Source: Streptomyces sp. ITFR-21
GTDB taxonomy: Bacteria; Actinomycetota; Actinomycetes; Streptomycetales; Streptomycetaceae
Reading direction: 5' to 3'
Assembly: GCF_031844685.1 (NCBI RefSeq)
Contig: NZ_CP134605.1
Span: 5,988,001 to 6,052,000 of the forward strand
DNA: 64,000 nucleotides
Shown: one piece after another, positions 8,980-17,551 of the stretch
Numbering within the stretch: position 1 is the stretch's first letter
Layout: the number at the start of each line of letters is the position of its first letter
Notes under the pieces: model-generated
Databases searched by the model: none
What the model was told of the DNA's origin: nothing
Seen by the model: the letters and a program-made list of their open reading frames with translations, nothing else
Made by a program: the position numbers and the translations under genes

Positions 8980-10191
8980 TCAGGCGTCCTGGTCCCGCAG
9001 GTCCTTGAGCAGCGAACCGAAGTCCTCGATCTCGCCCTTGCTCATGTTCGCCCGGAACATCAGCCGCAGGCCGGCCTTGCCCCGGCCGATGATGGGGAAG
9101 AAGATCGGCGAGGCGTAGAAGCCGTGCTCCAGCAGCCGCTGAGCCAGTCGGACGGTCGCGTCCTCCGAGCCGACGCCCACGAACCGGATGGGCAGTCCGT
9201 CGCCCCGCTGCTCGGTGTCGACCAGGCTGTCGAACAGGTCGATGTTCTCCTGGAGCCGCCGCTGGAGCTCGCCGAGTTCGGCGGAGCGGTGCAGGTCGAC
9301 CGACGCCAGCACCGCGCCGAGCCCGGCCGTGTTGATGCGCTGTGACCACATCAGCGGCCCCCCGTTGCGCAGCGCGACGTCGTGCCGGGTCCTGGACCCC
9401 TTGGGACCCAGGAAGACGGCGCCTCCGGACGCGCCGAAGCCCTTGTTGAGGGAGGTGATGATCAGCGTCCTGTCGTTGATCTGCCCCATGGTCTCCAGTA
9501 CCAGGCCGCGCCCGTTCTCCCCGAGGGTCGATATGCCGTGCGCCTCGTCGAAGAACAGGAAGAGGCCGTACTTCTCCTGCAGCCGCAGCAGTTCGGCGAC
9601 CGGGGCCTGGCCACCGGTGCTGTAGACGCCGTCGGCCACGTAGGCGACCTGCGGGTGGGTGCGGCACAGCTTCTCCAGCGCCTCGACGTCGTTGTGCCCG
9701 ACGGTGGTGACCTCCGCCTCGTCGGCGACGTTCGGCTTCATCGCGTTGAGGCAGAAGTGCGCGTTCTTGTCGAAGACCATCAGCGGCGGCGTGCCGTCGG
9801 TGAATATTCCCGACGCGACCAGCGGGAGGCTCGCCCAGGCCGCGGCGGCGCAGGAGTTGACGGTCACCGCCTCCACGTCGAACAGGTCGGACAGCGCGTC
9901 CTCCGCGTCCCGCAGCGCGCCGAAGCGCAGGCGCATCCGCGAGGTGGAGGTGTTGAGCGCCCCCTCGGCCAGGACGGCGTCGGCCGCGGCCCGGACGATC
10001 GCCGGGTGGGTGTCGAGCCCCAGGTAGGAGTACGACGACATGTTCACGAATTCGCGGCCGTCCGCGACGGCGCGGTGCCGCCCCTCGCCCAGACCGGCCA
10101 CGACGATGTCGAACAGCCCGGCCCGGTCCGTGACATCCCAGAACTCCCTGCTGATCTCCGCGGACTTCTTGATGTTCATGAACGAGTGCAT
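8980..10191 (-). CDS. Alpha-oxoamine synthase, PLP-dependent (AONS/CqsA-like, 403 aa)
   Basis: Class-II aminotransferase-fold enzyme. It has FFDEAHGIS, where the Asp and His contact PLP, and the lysine of SLNKGFGASGG at about residue 250, which forms the internal aldimine. The family condenses an amino acid with an acyl thioester, losing CO2, to give an alpha-aminoketone; examples are 8-amino-7-oxononanoate synthase, KBL, serine palmitoyltransferase and CqsA. GAGGAG lies just before the ATG at 10191. It sits between the 3-hydroxyacyl-CoA dehydrogenase and the carboxylase genes. No other biotin genes are nearby, so a biotin role is unlikely. A pathway-specific C-C bond-forming step on an acyl-CoA made by the neighbours is the best reading. 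Confidence 0.88.
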   Translation of the reverse strand: MHSFMNIKKSAEISREFWDVTDRAGLFDIVVAGLGEGRHRAVADGREFVNMSSYSYLGLDTHPAIVRAAADAVLAEGALNTSTSRMRLRFGALRDAEDALSDLFDVEAVTVNSCAAAAWASLPLVASGIFTDGTPPLMVFDKNAHFCLNAMKPNVADEAEVTTVGHNDVEALEKLCRTHPQVAYVADGVYSTGGQAPVAELLRLQEKYGLFLFFDEAHGISTLGENGRGLVLETMGQINDRTLIITSLNKGFGASGGAVFLGPKGSRTRHDVALRNGGPLMWSQRINTAGLGAVLASVDLHRSAELGELQRRLQENIDLFDSLVDTEQRGDGLPIRFVGVGSEDATVRLAQRLLEHGFYASPIFFPIIGRGKAGLRLMFRANMSKGEIEDFGSLLKDLRDQDA

Positions 10192-10230
10192 ACCAAACTC
10201 CTCAACGGATGCGGATCTGCGGGGGCCGGG

Positions 10231-11106
10231 CTACGCGTAGGCGTAGAAGCCACGGCCCGACTTCCGGCCCAGAATTCCGGACTCGACCATGCGTGACAGC
10301 AGGGGCGGCGGCGCGTAGAGCGGTTCCTTGAACTCGTCGTACAGGGCGGAGGCGATGGCGGAGACCACATCGAGACCGATGAAGTCGCAGAGCCGGAGCG
10401 GGCCCATCGGGTGGGCGCACCCCAATTCCATTCCGCGGTCGACGGCTTCGGCCGAGGAGAAACCTGACTCGACCATCCGTACGGCCGACAACAGGTAGGG
10501 GACCAGCAGGGCGTTCACGACGAATCCGCTGCGGTCGGCGGCGCGGATCGGTTGCTTGCCGAGGACATCGGTGACGAAGGACGCCACCCGCCGCTCGACG
10601 TCGCCGTCCGTCAGCAACGCCGGAACCAGCTCCACCAGCGGCAGTCTGACCACCGGGTTGAAGAAGTGGACTCCGATCACCCGGCCCGGCCGGCCGGTGG
10701 CCCGCGCCAGCCGGGTGATGGAGACGGCCGAGGTGGTGGAGGCCAGCACCGCGTCGGGCTCGACCACTTTGTCCAGCAGCGCGAACACCCCGAGCTTGAC
10801 CTCCTCGTCCTCCCGGACGGCCTCGACCACCAGGTCCCGGTCGGCCAGGTCGGCCGGATCGGCGACGACCAGGATGCGGTCCAGCGCCGCGTCCCGCTCG
10901 GCCGCGGTCAGCCGTCCCTTGGCCACCCCGCGGTCCAGTGACGCCGCGATGCGGCGCGGCGCGGACGCCAGCGACGACTCCCGGGACACCGCCACCCGCA
11001 CGTCGAGTCCGCGCAGGGCGCAGAGTTCGGCGATACCGGCGCCCATCGTGCCCGAGCCGACCACGCCGACCCGGCGTATTCCTCCGGTCCCCGAATTCGT
11101 TGACAT
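10231..11106 (-). CDS. 3-hydroxyacyl-CoA (3-hydroxybutyryl-CoA type) dehydrogenase (291 aa)
   Basis: The N-terminal Rossmann motif GVVGSGTMGAGIAELCA binds NAD(P). The middle contains the catalytic-His segment GVHFFNPVVRLPLVELV, and the C-terminal helical domain has GMELGCAHPMGPLRLCDFIGLD, classic for the HbdA/PaaH family. It interconverts 3-hydroxyacyl-CoA and 3-ketoacyl-CoA. I chose the ATG at 11106; an ATG four codons upstream is equally possible, and a longer Arg-rich extension is unlikely. It is first in the minus-strand operon, 39 nt before the alpha-oxoamine synthase. It probably adjusts the oxidation state of an acyl-CoA intermediate. Confidence 0.9.
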   Translation of the reverse strand: MSTNSGTGGIRRVGVVGSGTMGAGIAELCALRGLDVRVAVSRESSLASAPRRIAASLDRGVAKGRLTAAERDAALDRILVVADPADLADRDLVVEAVREDEEVKLGVFALLDKVVEPDAVLASTTSAVSITRLARATGRPGRVIGVHFFNPVVRLPLVELVPALLTDGDVERRVASFVTDVLGKQPIRAADRSGFVVNALLVPYLLSAVRMVESGFSSAEAVDRGMELGCAHPMGPLRLCDFIGLDVVSAIASALYDEFKEPLYAPPPLLSRMVESGILGRKSGRGFYAYA

Positions 11107-11450
11107 GGTCCCGGCCATCACCGCGCCAACCGGCCGACTGCTGTGCTTTCGGCGTCCCGACAGATTCCGGGAAAAGCCTTCGCGGCTGCTCCGATGATGC
11201 CGTACGAGCCGCGGGCGATGAGATTTTCCTGTTCCGCTGATGCGTGCAACGTTGTTCTCCGGATTCTCTCGTCGGAGCTGTACGTAGCGTTCGGCGAATC
11301 GAGAGACTTTCAAGCCGGTGACCCGCTGTCAAGCGGCAATAACTTGCCTGCTCCCGAAAGCGGCGAAAACCGCACAGGTGCGCCGACCGGCAGATCTTTG
11401 CCGGTCGGCACACCTTGAGGAAACCCTTGTTCCTGCCTGTACTCGATTGA
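11107..11450 (-). promoter_or_regulatory. Regulatory gap upstream of the dehydrogenase-led operon
   Basis: This 344-nt gap between two minus-strand genes holds a terminator-like hairpin at 11377-11414 (listed separately). Downstream of it, read on the minus strand, is a TTGACA -35-like hexamer at 11327-11332. I could not identify a convincing -10 at normal spacing. I see no gene. Because the XRE gene has its own terminator, the five-gene operon probably starts from a promoter in this gap. Confidence 0.45.
11377..11414 (-). terminator. Strong hairpin downstream of the XRE regulator
   Basis: 16-nt arms (11377-11392 and 11399-11414) match at 15 of 16 positions around a 6-nt loop, 36 nt after the regulator's stop. 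On the minus strand a short T-rich run follows a little further on. Confidence 0.65.
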
Positions 11451-12245
11451 TCAGGTGATGGTGACTAATCGCAGGTTCTGGGATCTGGCAGGTATCAGAA
11501 CCTGCGAGACCACGTCGAAGACCGCGGGGGCGACATGCGGCAGACGCAGGCGGGCGCGGTGGCCGTCCCGGCTGGCCACCACACACGTCCGTCCTCGCCA
11601 CAGCTCCTGGCAGGCGGGGTCGAGCAGCACCCGGTCGAGCAGTGCCGCCAGCCTGGAGTCGTCGGGATGCTGCGCCATCGCGTAGCGGATCATGGCCAGG
11701 TACATCCGTGCGTGCCACGGCCAGTCGATCAGCTGCTCGCGCGCCTCCCCGGTGGTGAGCGCCCATTCGAGGACGCTGGCTCCCGGTTCCCGCACCCAGG
11801 GAAACCACTCGGCCATGGCCTGGTTGTAGCCGGCGATGTTCCAGGAGCTGTCGGCCAGATACGCCGGCCGCGGCATCTGGAAATTCACCAGGCCCTGCAG
11901 CGCGGACCGCCCGTCGGCGTCCTCCGGGCGCGGGCTCGTCGCGTACGGGTTGCCGCCCAGGGCGTAGAAGTACAAGGTGGCGCGCTCGTCCGCGTCCAGC
12001 CCCAGGGTGTCCGCCAGCAGGCCCAGGACCCGCGGGTCGAGACGCAGCACCGCGCCGCGCTCCAGGTCGCGGTACCACCGTTCGCTCATGCCGACCCGGA
12101 GCGCGACCTCGGCCTGGGTGAGCGGCTTGCCGAGAGGGGCGTCGGCGCGAGCACGCCAACCGCGGAGCAGTACGGGCAGCCCGGGTGCTTCGTCCGGGGC
12201 GGAATCGTGAGGAACGAGCGCTGCACCGGATTGCCATCTTGGCAT
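11451..12245 (-). CDS. XRE-family regulator with MmyB-like ligand-binding domain (264 aa)
   Basis: An N-terminal helix-turn-helix (about residues 25-80, containing LTQAEVALRVGMSERWYRDLE) is followed by a large domain. That domain has the MmyB-like pattern: YNQAMAEWFPWV, an SVLEWALTTGEAR stretch, and a C-terminal beta section with RLRLPHVAP. The family often sits beside biosynthetic or reductase genes and senses a small hydrophobic ligand. I preferred the ATG at 12245, with GAGG upstream on its strand. A GTG at 12329 would add 28 residues. It is divergent from the KASIII gene across 289 nt and lies upstream of the carboxylase/AONS operon, so it is the obvious candidate cluster regulator. Confidence 0.85.
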   Translation of the reverse strand: MPRWQSGAALVPHDSAPDEAPGLPVLLRGWRARADAPLGKPLTQAEVALRVGMSERWYRDLERGAVLRLDPRVLGLLADTLGLDADERATLYFYALGGNPYATSPRPEDADGRSALQGLVNFQMPRPAYLADSSWNIAGYNQAMAEWFPWVREPGASVLEWALTTGEAREQLIDWPWHARMYLAMIRYAMAQHPDDSRLAALLDRVLLDPACQELWRGRTCVVASRDGHRARLRLPHVAPAVFDVVSQVLIPARSQNLRLVTIT

Positions 12246-12534
12246 CAGAAGTTGTCCTCGTCTTCGATCTGCTCTTGGATTCCCTGGCTGAATCTTTGCG
12301 ATTTGAGCTGATATGCGAGGATCCTGCACTATGTGTATCTCATGTGCAATACCTGAAATTCAGACCCGCGGCCGTCTCGACGGGTGACCGGAACGACCCC
12401 CTGCATTTACGGAGGGGGAGCCGATGTCTGCTTTGCGGTGAAAGCCGCGCGGCGGCGCGGCAGCGCCCGACCGGCCAGTCCCGCCCGACCAGTACGCCGA
12501 CCGAACGTCCACCCCTTAGAACAGGGAAGAAGAC
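12246..12534. promoter_or_regulatory. Divergent promoter region (XRE regulator / KASIII)
   Basis: 289 nt between divergent genes, with a lower-G+C core at about 12280-12370. No perfect inverted repeat is obvious. An AGGGAAGA ribosome site precedes the KASIII ATG. The KASIII promoter and any XRE operator should lie here. Confidence 0.5.
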
Positions 12535-13599
12535 ATGCATTCCATCGGCATCCTCAGCACCGGCTCCTACCTTCCTGAACGCGTGGTCCGGAACGCGGAG
12601 ATCGCGGAACAGGCCGGGGTGGACCCCGCCTGGATCGAACGCAAGACGGGCATCCGCGAGCGGCGCCGAGCGGCACCGGAACAGGCCACCTCCGACCTCG
12701 CGGCCGTCGCCGCGGACCGGGCGCTGCTGGCCGCCGGCCTCCGCGCGGGCGACATCGACCTCATCGTGGTCGCCACCTCCACGCCGGACCACCCGCAACC
12801 GGCGACCGCCAGCATCGTGCAGCACCTGACAGGGGCCGAACGGGCCGCCGCCGTCGACGTCAACGCCGTGTGCAGCGGTTTCGTCTACGCTCTCGCCATG
12901 GCCGAGGGCCTACTGCGGTCCCGGGGCGGCGACGGGCACGCGCTGGTGATCGGCGCCGACATCTACTCGCGCATCCTCGACCACCGCGACCGCAGGACCG
13001 CGGTCCTGTTCGGCGACGGAGCCGGGGCGGTGGTCGTCGGCCCCGTCGCCGGAGCGGACGGCTTCATCGGGACACGGCTGCGCGGACACGGTGACGGGCA
13101 CCGGCTGATCAGCGTGCCGGCCGGCGGAAGCCGCAAGCCGCCCTCGGAGCAGACGGTCCGCGACGGTGAGCACTACTTCACGATGGACGGCCGCGGCGTG
13201 CGCGACTTCGTCACCGGCGAAGTCCCCGAAGCCGTGGCTCAGTTGCTGAGGGACTGCGGACTCGGCACCGACGAGGTCGACCATCTGGTCCCGCACCAGG
13301 CCAACGGCGTACTGCTGCGCGAACTTTGGCCGGCCCTGAAGCTGCCACGTGCCGCCCTGCACCTCACGGTGGAGCACTGCGCCAACACAGGCTCCGCATC
13401 CGTGCCGGTCACCCTGGACGCCGCGCACCGGGCCGGGGACCTCAGGAAGGGCGACACGGTCCTGCTCGCCGGCTTCGGCGGGGGGATGAACACCGGTCTG
13501 GCGCTGTGCCGATGGACGGCGACGGCCGCCGCCGACCCGGTGCGCGACGCGGATCCGCGCGCCGGCGGACCGGGCGAGCGGCCGACCTCGCGCGTCTGA
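12535..13599 (+). CDS. Beta-ketoacyl-ACP synthase III-like enzyme (KASIII/FabH family, 354 aa)
   Basis: Thiolase-fold enzyme with the full KASIII triad: the nucleophile Cys near 113 in NAVCSGFVYAL, His near 254 in LVPHQAN, and Asn near 284 in HCANTGSASVPV. The C-terminal glycine-rich AGFGGGMNTGLAL is also present. FabH enzymes condense an acyl-CoA with malonyl-ACP; relatives in biosynthetic clusters instead join two acyl-CoAs or transfer acyl groups. No acyl carrier protein, KASII or ketoreductase is nearby, so this is not a primary fatty-acid fab locus. It is divergent from the XRE regulator and followed by an exporter. The roughly 30-residue Pro/Arg/Gly C-terminal tail is longer than usual. 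Confidence 0.9.
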   Translation: MHSIGILSTGSYLPERVVRNAEIAEQAGVDPAWIERKTGIRERRRAAPEQATSDLAAVAADRALLAAGLRAGDIDLIVVATSTPDHPQPATASIVQHLTGAERAAAVDVNAVCSGFVYALAMAEGLLRSRGGDGHALVIGADIYSRILDHRDRRTAVLFGDGAGAVVVGPVAGADGFIGTRLRGHGDGHRLISVPAGGSRKPPSEQTVRDGEHYFTMDGRGVRDFVTGEVPEAVAQLLRDCGLGTDEVDHLVPHQANGVLLRELWPALKLPRAALHLTVEHCANTGSASVPVTLDAAHRAGDLRKGDTVLLAGFGGGMNTGLALCRWTATAAADPVRDADPRAGGPGERPTSRV

Positions 13600-13728
13600 G
13601 ACGGCACCGGCCGCGCACGGCCCGCCGGACACCGGGCCCGGAGACCGGCGCGCAAGGGCTCCGCGGCCGGGGCCCGTCGCACGGGGCGAAAGGAGTGCCG
13701 CCGAACCCCCTACCGCGTAAGGTGAGCC

Positions 13729-14958
13729 ATGCCCAGTTTACTTCCCGACCGCGGTCCACGCCGTCTTCTCGCGGTCGCCACGCTGATCAACATGACCGGC
13801 TACGGGGTCTATCTGACCGCGGGCGTCCTGTACTTCACCAGCATCGTGCGACTGCCCGCCGCCCAGGTCGGCATCGGCCTGAGCGTCGCCGGCGCGGTGG
13901 CGCTGGTTACGGGGATTCCGGCCGGCCACCTGGCCGACCGGCGGGGAGCGCGCGGGACCTACGCGGTGACGCTGCTGCTCGGGGCCGCCGCCATGGCCGG
14001 GCTCTGCCTGGCCCACGGATTCTGGACCTTCCTGGTCTTCGCCTCGCTGGGGAGTATCGCCCAGGCGGCCGGTCCGGCGGCCCGCAGCCCGCTGGTCCGG
14101 GAGTACGGCGGCGAGCGGCCGGCCGAGTACCGCGCCTACCTGCGGTCCGTCACCAATATCGGCATCTCGGTGGGCGCCCTGCTCGCGGGCTGGGGTGTCC
14201 AGGTCGACAGCAAGAGCGCCTACCTGCTGCTCATCGCCGGCAGTGCCGTCGCCTCCGCGGCCTGCGCCGGGGTGGTGCTGCTGATGCCGCCGGTGGAGCC
14301 CGGTCCCGCGGGGACCGGGCCGCGGTGGATCGCGCTGCGCGACCGCCCGTACCTGCTGCTGACCGTCCTTGACGGTGTGATGGCCGTCCAGTACCGGGTG
14401 CTCACCGCCGCCGTGCCGCTCTGGCTGATCGGCGAGACCTCGGCCCCGCGCTGGTCGGTCTCCGGGGTGATGCTGGTGAACACCGCGATCGTGGTGCTGT
14501 TCCAGGTCCGGGCGAGCCGCAGTATCGACACGCCCCGGGCCGGCGGTGTCGCCTTCCGGCGCGCCGGGCTGGCCTTCCTGATCTCCTGCGCGCTGATCTC
14601 GCTGCTGCCCGGGGCACCCACCTGGCTGGTGATGGCGCTTCTGCTGGCCGCGGTCGCCGTCCACACGGTCGGCGAGATCTGGCAGGCCGCCGGCGGCTTC
14701 GAGGTCTCCTTCGCGCTCGCCCCGGCCCACGCGGTGGGCCAGTACCAGGGACTGTTCGGGATGGGCCTCGGACTCGGTACGACCATCGGACCGGTGCTGT
14801 TGATATCGCTGTGCATCGACTGGGGAAGGCCCGGCTGGTGGGTCGTCGGCGCGCTCTTCGCCGTCACCGGCCTCGCCGTTCCGGCCACGGTGCGGTGGGC
14901 CGAGCGCGCCCGGCCGCTGCCGGCGGACCGGACCGACCCGGCCGAGGCGCTCGCCTGA
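13729..14958 (+). CDS. MFS transporter (409 aa)
   Basis: It has about 12 hydrophobic segments and the major-facilitator loop signature GHLADRRGARGTY between the second and third helices. The annotated ATG begins MPSLLPDRGPRR. The amphipathic N-terminus and single-domain size fit a drug-efflux or sugar-efflux type MFS. It lies 129 nt downstream of the KASIII gene on the same strand and is a candidate exporter for the locus product. It ends before the repeat region at 15130-15300. Confidence 0.85.
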   Translation: MPSLLPDRGPRRLLAVATLINMTGYGVYLTAGVLYFTSIVRLPAAQVGIGLSVAGAVALVTGIPAGHLADRRGARGTYAVTLLLGAAAMAGLCLAHGFWTFLVFASLGSIAQAAGPAARSPLVREYGGERPAEYRAYLRSVTNIGISVGALLAGWGVQVDSKSAYLLLIAGSAVASAACAGVVLLMPPVEPGPAGTGPRWIALRDRPYLLLTVLDGVMAVQYRVLTAAVPLWLIGETSAPRWSVSGVMLVNTAIVVLFQVRASRSIDTPRAGGVAFRRAGLAFLISCALISLLPGAPTWLVMALLLAAVAVHTVGEIWQAAGGFEVSFALAPAHAVGQYQGLFGMGLGLGTTIGPVLLISLCIDWGRPGWWVVGALFAVTGLAVPATVRWAERARPLPADRTDPAEALA

Positions 14959-15129
14959 TCTCCGGCGTCGCCGGTCTCCGGGCCGCGGGTCCGGCCGGGG
15001 ACCGCGCGGGCGCCGGCACCGGACCGCCCGCCACCGCGGACGCCGCCCGCCAGCGACCCCGTGCGCCGCGGATGTGGCCTCTCGCGGAGTGCGCCCTGCC
15101 TGCCGGGACCGGTGCGACGGTCTGCCGGT

Positions 15130-15212
15130 GCGCGGTGCGCGGTGCGCGGTGCGCGGTGCGCGGTGCGCGGTGCGCGGTGCGCGGTGCGCGGTGCGCGGTG
15201 CGCGGTGCGCGG
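15130..15212. repeat. 7-bp tandem repeat (gcgcggt), 11 perfect copies
   Basis: Eleven exact copies of a 7-nt unit (15130-15206) plus a partial twelfth. Because 7 is not a multiple of 3, the array reads in all three frames and creates spurious ORFs on both strands. It lies in the MFS-TetR intergenic region, immediately before a long palindrome. Confidence 0.95.
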
Positions 15213-15228
15213 AAGGCGCCTTCGGCGC

Positions 15229-15300
15229 CGGCGGGGGATGAGGGGTGTGGGCCTGCGGTGAGGCGCCTCACCGCAGGCCCACACCCCTCATCCCCCGCCG
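15229..15300. repeat. 72-bp perfect palindrome
   Basis: The 36-nt arms (15229-15264 and 15265-15300) are exactly complementary, with no spacer; the centre is ggcgcc. It could form a cruciform in DNA or a very strong RNA hairpin ending the MFS transcript. A loop-free palindrome of this length is rare, so a fold-back assembly artefact should be considered. Confidence 0.95.
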
Positions 15301-15371
15301 CGCTGCCGGCAGGGACCCCGCGAGCGCCCCCGGCCGATCGCCTGCCGACAGCTTCCTAGATGTCACGGGTT

Positions 15372-15401
15372 TTGCCTAAAGGGATTAGGTGTGTGCATAA
15401 T
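15372..15401 (+). promoter_or_regulatory. tetR promoter with embedded operator
   Basis: A TTGCCT -35 (15372-15377) and CATAAT -10 (15396-15401) are separated by 18 nt. An inverted repeat CCTAA-N5-TTAGG (15375-15389) overlaps the -35 and spacer, where a TetR repressor would block transcription. It fits autoregulation. Confidence 0.6.
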
Positions 15402-15429
15402 CTATTCAGGCAAGGGTGAGGGGGACGGC

Positions 15430-16002
15430 ATGGCGGCGCGCGCGGGGCTGACCGTGGAGCGGCTGGTCCGGGCGGGAGCCGAGCTCGCGGACGAGGTCGG
15501 CTTCGAGCAGGTGACCGTCTCGGCGGTGGCCAGGCGGTTCGACGTGAAGGTCGCGAGCCTGTACTCGCATCTGGAGAACTCGCAGGACCTCAAGACCGGG
15601 ATCGCCCTGTTGGCCCTGGAGGAACTCGCCGACCGGGCCGCCGACGCGCTGGCCGGGCGGGCCGGGAAGGACGCCCTGGCCGCCTTCGCCAACGCCTACC
15701 GCGACTACGCCCGCGAGCACCCCGGCCGCTACGCCGCGACCCGGTTCCGGCTCGGCCCGCAGGTCGCCGCCGCCAGCGCCGGCGGGCGGCACGCGCAGAT
15801 GACGCGGGCGATCCTGCGCGGTTACGACCTGGCGGAGCCGGACCAGACGCACGCGGTCCGGATGCTGGGCAGCTTCTTCCACGGTTTCGTCGGCCTGGAG
15901 TTGGGCGGCGGCTTCAGCCACAGCGCCCCCGACGCGCAGGAGACCTGGTCACGGATGCTGGACGTCCTCGACGAACTGCTGCGGAACTGGCCCGCGCCCT
16001 GA
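15430..16002 (+). CDS. TetR-family transcriptional regulator (190 aa)
   Basis: The N-terminal helix-turn-helix (about residues 8-55) ends with the typical VKVASLYSHLENSQDL segment. The C-terminal ligand domain contains HGFVGLELGGGF, typical of the WHG/TetR_C_33 group. I chose the ATG at 15430, which has a GAGGGGG ribosome site; the earlier GTG at 15391 lies in the promoter itself. It is followed 62 nt later by an SGNH hydrolase gene on the same strand, which may be its target or co-transcribed. Confidence 0.88.
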   Translation: MAARAGLTVERLVRAGAELADEVGFEQVTVSAVARRFDVKVASLYSHLENSQDLKTGIALLALEELADRAADALAGRAGKDALAAFANAYRDYAREHPGRYAATRFRLGPQVAAASAGGRHAQMTRAILRGYDLAEPDQTHAVRMLGSFFHGFVGLELGGGFSHSAPDAQETWSRMLDVLDELLRNWPAP

Positions 16003-16064
16003 CCGGCGTCCGTCACCACCCCGTATCCGAGCCGTCCCACGACGCCGAGCGACAGGTTGAGGCC

Positions 16065-17264
16065 ATGCGCACCGACGAACACCACTGGACCACCACGCCC
16101 GTCACCACCCCCATCACCGCGGACCTCGTGCGCGGCGCCCTCGAACTCGAACGCACCGAGGACGGCGTCCTGCCGCACCGGCTGCCGGCCCGTGCCCGAG
16201 CCCAGTGCGCCGATCCGCAGCTGGCCCAGGCCGAGTCGCAGCCCTCCGGCGTACGGCTCGCCTTCCGTACCCGGGCCACCGCCGTCGAGCTGGACACGCG
16301 GCCCACCAAGCGGGTCTACACCGGTGCCCCGCCGCGCCCGGACGGCGTGTACGACCTGCTCGTCGACGGCCGGCCGGCCGGGCAGGGCAGTGTGGCCGGC
16401 GGCAACACCCTGACCATCGACATGGCCGCCGGGACCACCGAGCTGACGGCCGGTCCGATCGGCACCCTCAGCTTCACCGGGCTGCCCGGCGGCGAGAAGG
16501 ACGTCGAGATCTGGCTGCCGCACAACGAGACCACCGAGCTCGTCGCCCTGCGCACCGACGCCCCCGTCCGGCCCGCGCCGCAGCGGGGCCGCAAGGTGTG
16601 GCTGCACCACGGCAGTTCGATCAGCCACGGCTCCGACGCCGCCGGTCCCACCACCACCTGGCCCGCCCGCGCGGCCGCCCTCGGCGGCGTGGAGCTGATC
16701 AACCTGGGGCTGGGCGGCAGCGCCCTGCTTGACCCGTTCACCGCCCGCACCCTGCGCGACACCCCCGCCGACCTGATCAGCGTCAAGATCGGCATCAACC
16801 TGGTCAACGCCGACCTGATGCGGATGCGCGCCTTCGGCCCGGCCGTCCACGGCTTCCTCGACACCGTCCGCGAGGGGCATCCCACCGTGCCGCTGCTGGT
16901 CGTCTCGCCCATCCTGTGCCCCATCCACGAAGACACCCCGGGCCCCGGCGCCATCGATCTCGACGCGTTCAGCGCCGGAAAGCTGGTGCTCCGGGCCACG
17001 GGCGATCCGGCCGAACGCGCGAGCGGGAAACTGACCCTCACCACCATCCGGGAGGAGCTGGCCCGGATCGTCGGGCAGCGCCGGGCCGAGGACCCGAACC
17101 TGCACTACCTTGACGGGCGCGACCTCTACGGCCAGGCCGACTTCGCCGAACTGCCGCTGCCCGACCAGCTCCACCCGGATGCCGCCACCCACCACCGCAT
17201 CGGCGAACGCTTCGCCCGACTGGCCTTCGCCGCCGACGGCCCCCTCGACCCCCACCGCACCTGA
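16065..17264 (+). CDS. SGNH/GDSL-family hydrolase (399 aa)
   Basis: An N-terminal beta-rich domain (about residues 1-170) precedes an SGNH hydrolase domain. The blocks visible in order are the nucleophile region HHGSSISHG (block I), LGLGGSAL (block II Gly), KIGINL (block III Asn) and LPDQLHPD (block V Asp-x-x-His). The family deacylates esters such as acetylated carbohydrates and lipids. There is no signal peptide, so it appears cytoplasmic. It lies just downstream of the TetR gene. This two-domain layout resembles carbohydrate-esterase-like lipases; the substrate is unknown. Confidence 0.82.
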   Translation: MRTDEHHWTTTPVTTPITADLVRGALELERTEDGVLPHRLPARARAQCADPQLAQAESQPSGVRLAFRTRATAVELDTRPTKRVYTGAPPRPDGVYDLLVDGRPAGQGSVAGGNTLTIDMAAGTTELTAGPIGTLSFTGLPGGEKDVEIWLPHNETTELVALRTDAPVRPAPQRGRKVWLHHGSSISHGSDAAGPTTTWPARAAALGGVELINLGLGGSALLDPFTARTLRDTPADLISVKIGINLVNADLMRMRAFGPAVHGFLDTVREGHPTVPLLVVSPILCPIHEDTPGPGAIDLDAFSAGKLVLRATGDPAERASGKLTLTTIREELARIVGQRRAEDPNLHYLDGRDLYGQADFAELPLPDQLHPDAATHHRIGERFARLAFAADGPLDPHRT

Positions 17265-17551
17265 CGCGCCACGGGGCCCGCACCGCGGACGCCGGCGGGG
17301 AAGAAGACGCCCCGGTTCGACGGGAACGGCCGGCCGGCGAACCCCGGTCGGGCCCCGCACGCGGTACCGGCACGCCGCCCCGGGCCGTGCGGCGCGGGTC
17401 CGGGGAGGGGGAGTTCCCGGGCCGGGCGGCGGAGCCGGCCCAGCTGTTCGCGGTGTGTTCAGCCGCTTGACGCCGGTATGGCGGAAGCTTCGCCGGGAGC
17501 GTGACGCGCTCCCCGCCTGCCCGCCCCCCCCTGAAACGAGGACCGGCCACC

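Noticed and set aside
8980-10191. Biotin synthesis enzyme BioF
   Set aside because: No bioA, bioB or bioD nearby, and the neighbours point to a specialised acyl-CoA pathway, so a generic alpha-oxoamine synthase is safer.
15121-15300. Repetitive proteins encoded by the 7-mer array
   Set aside because: The array is open in all frames on both strands because of its composition. The products are simple Cys/Arg/Ala or Pro/Arg/His repeats with no start signals.
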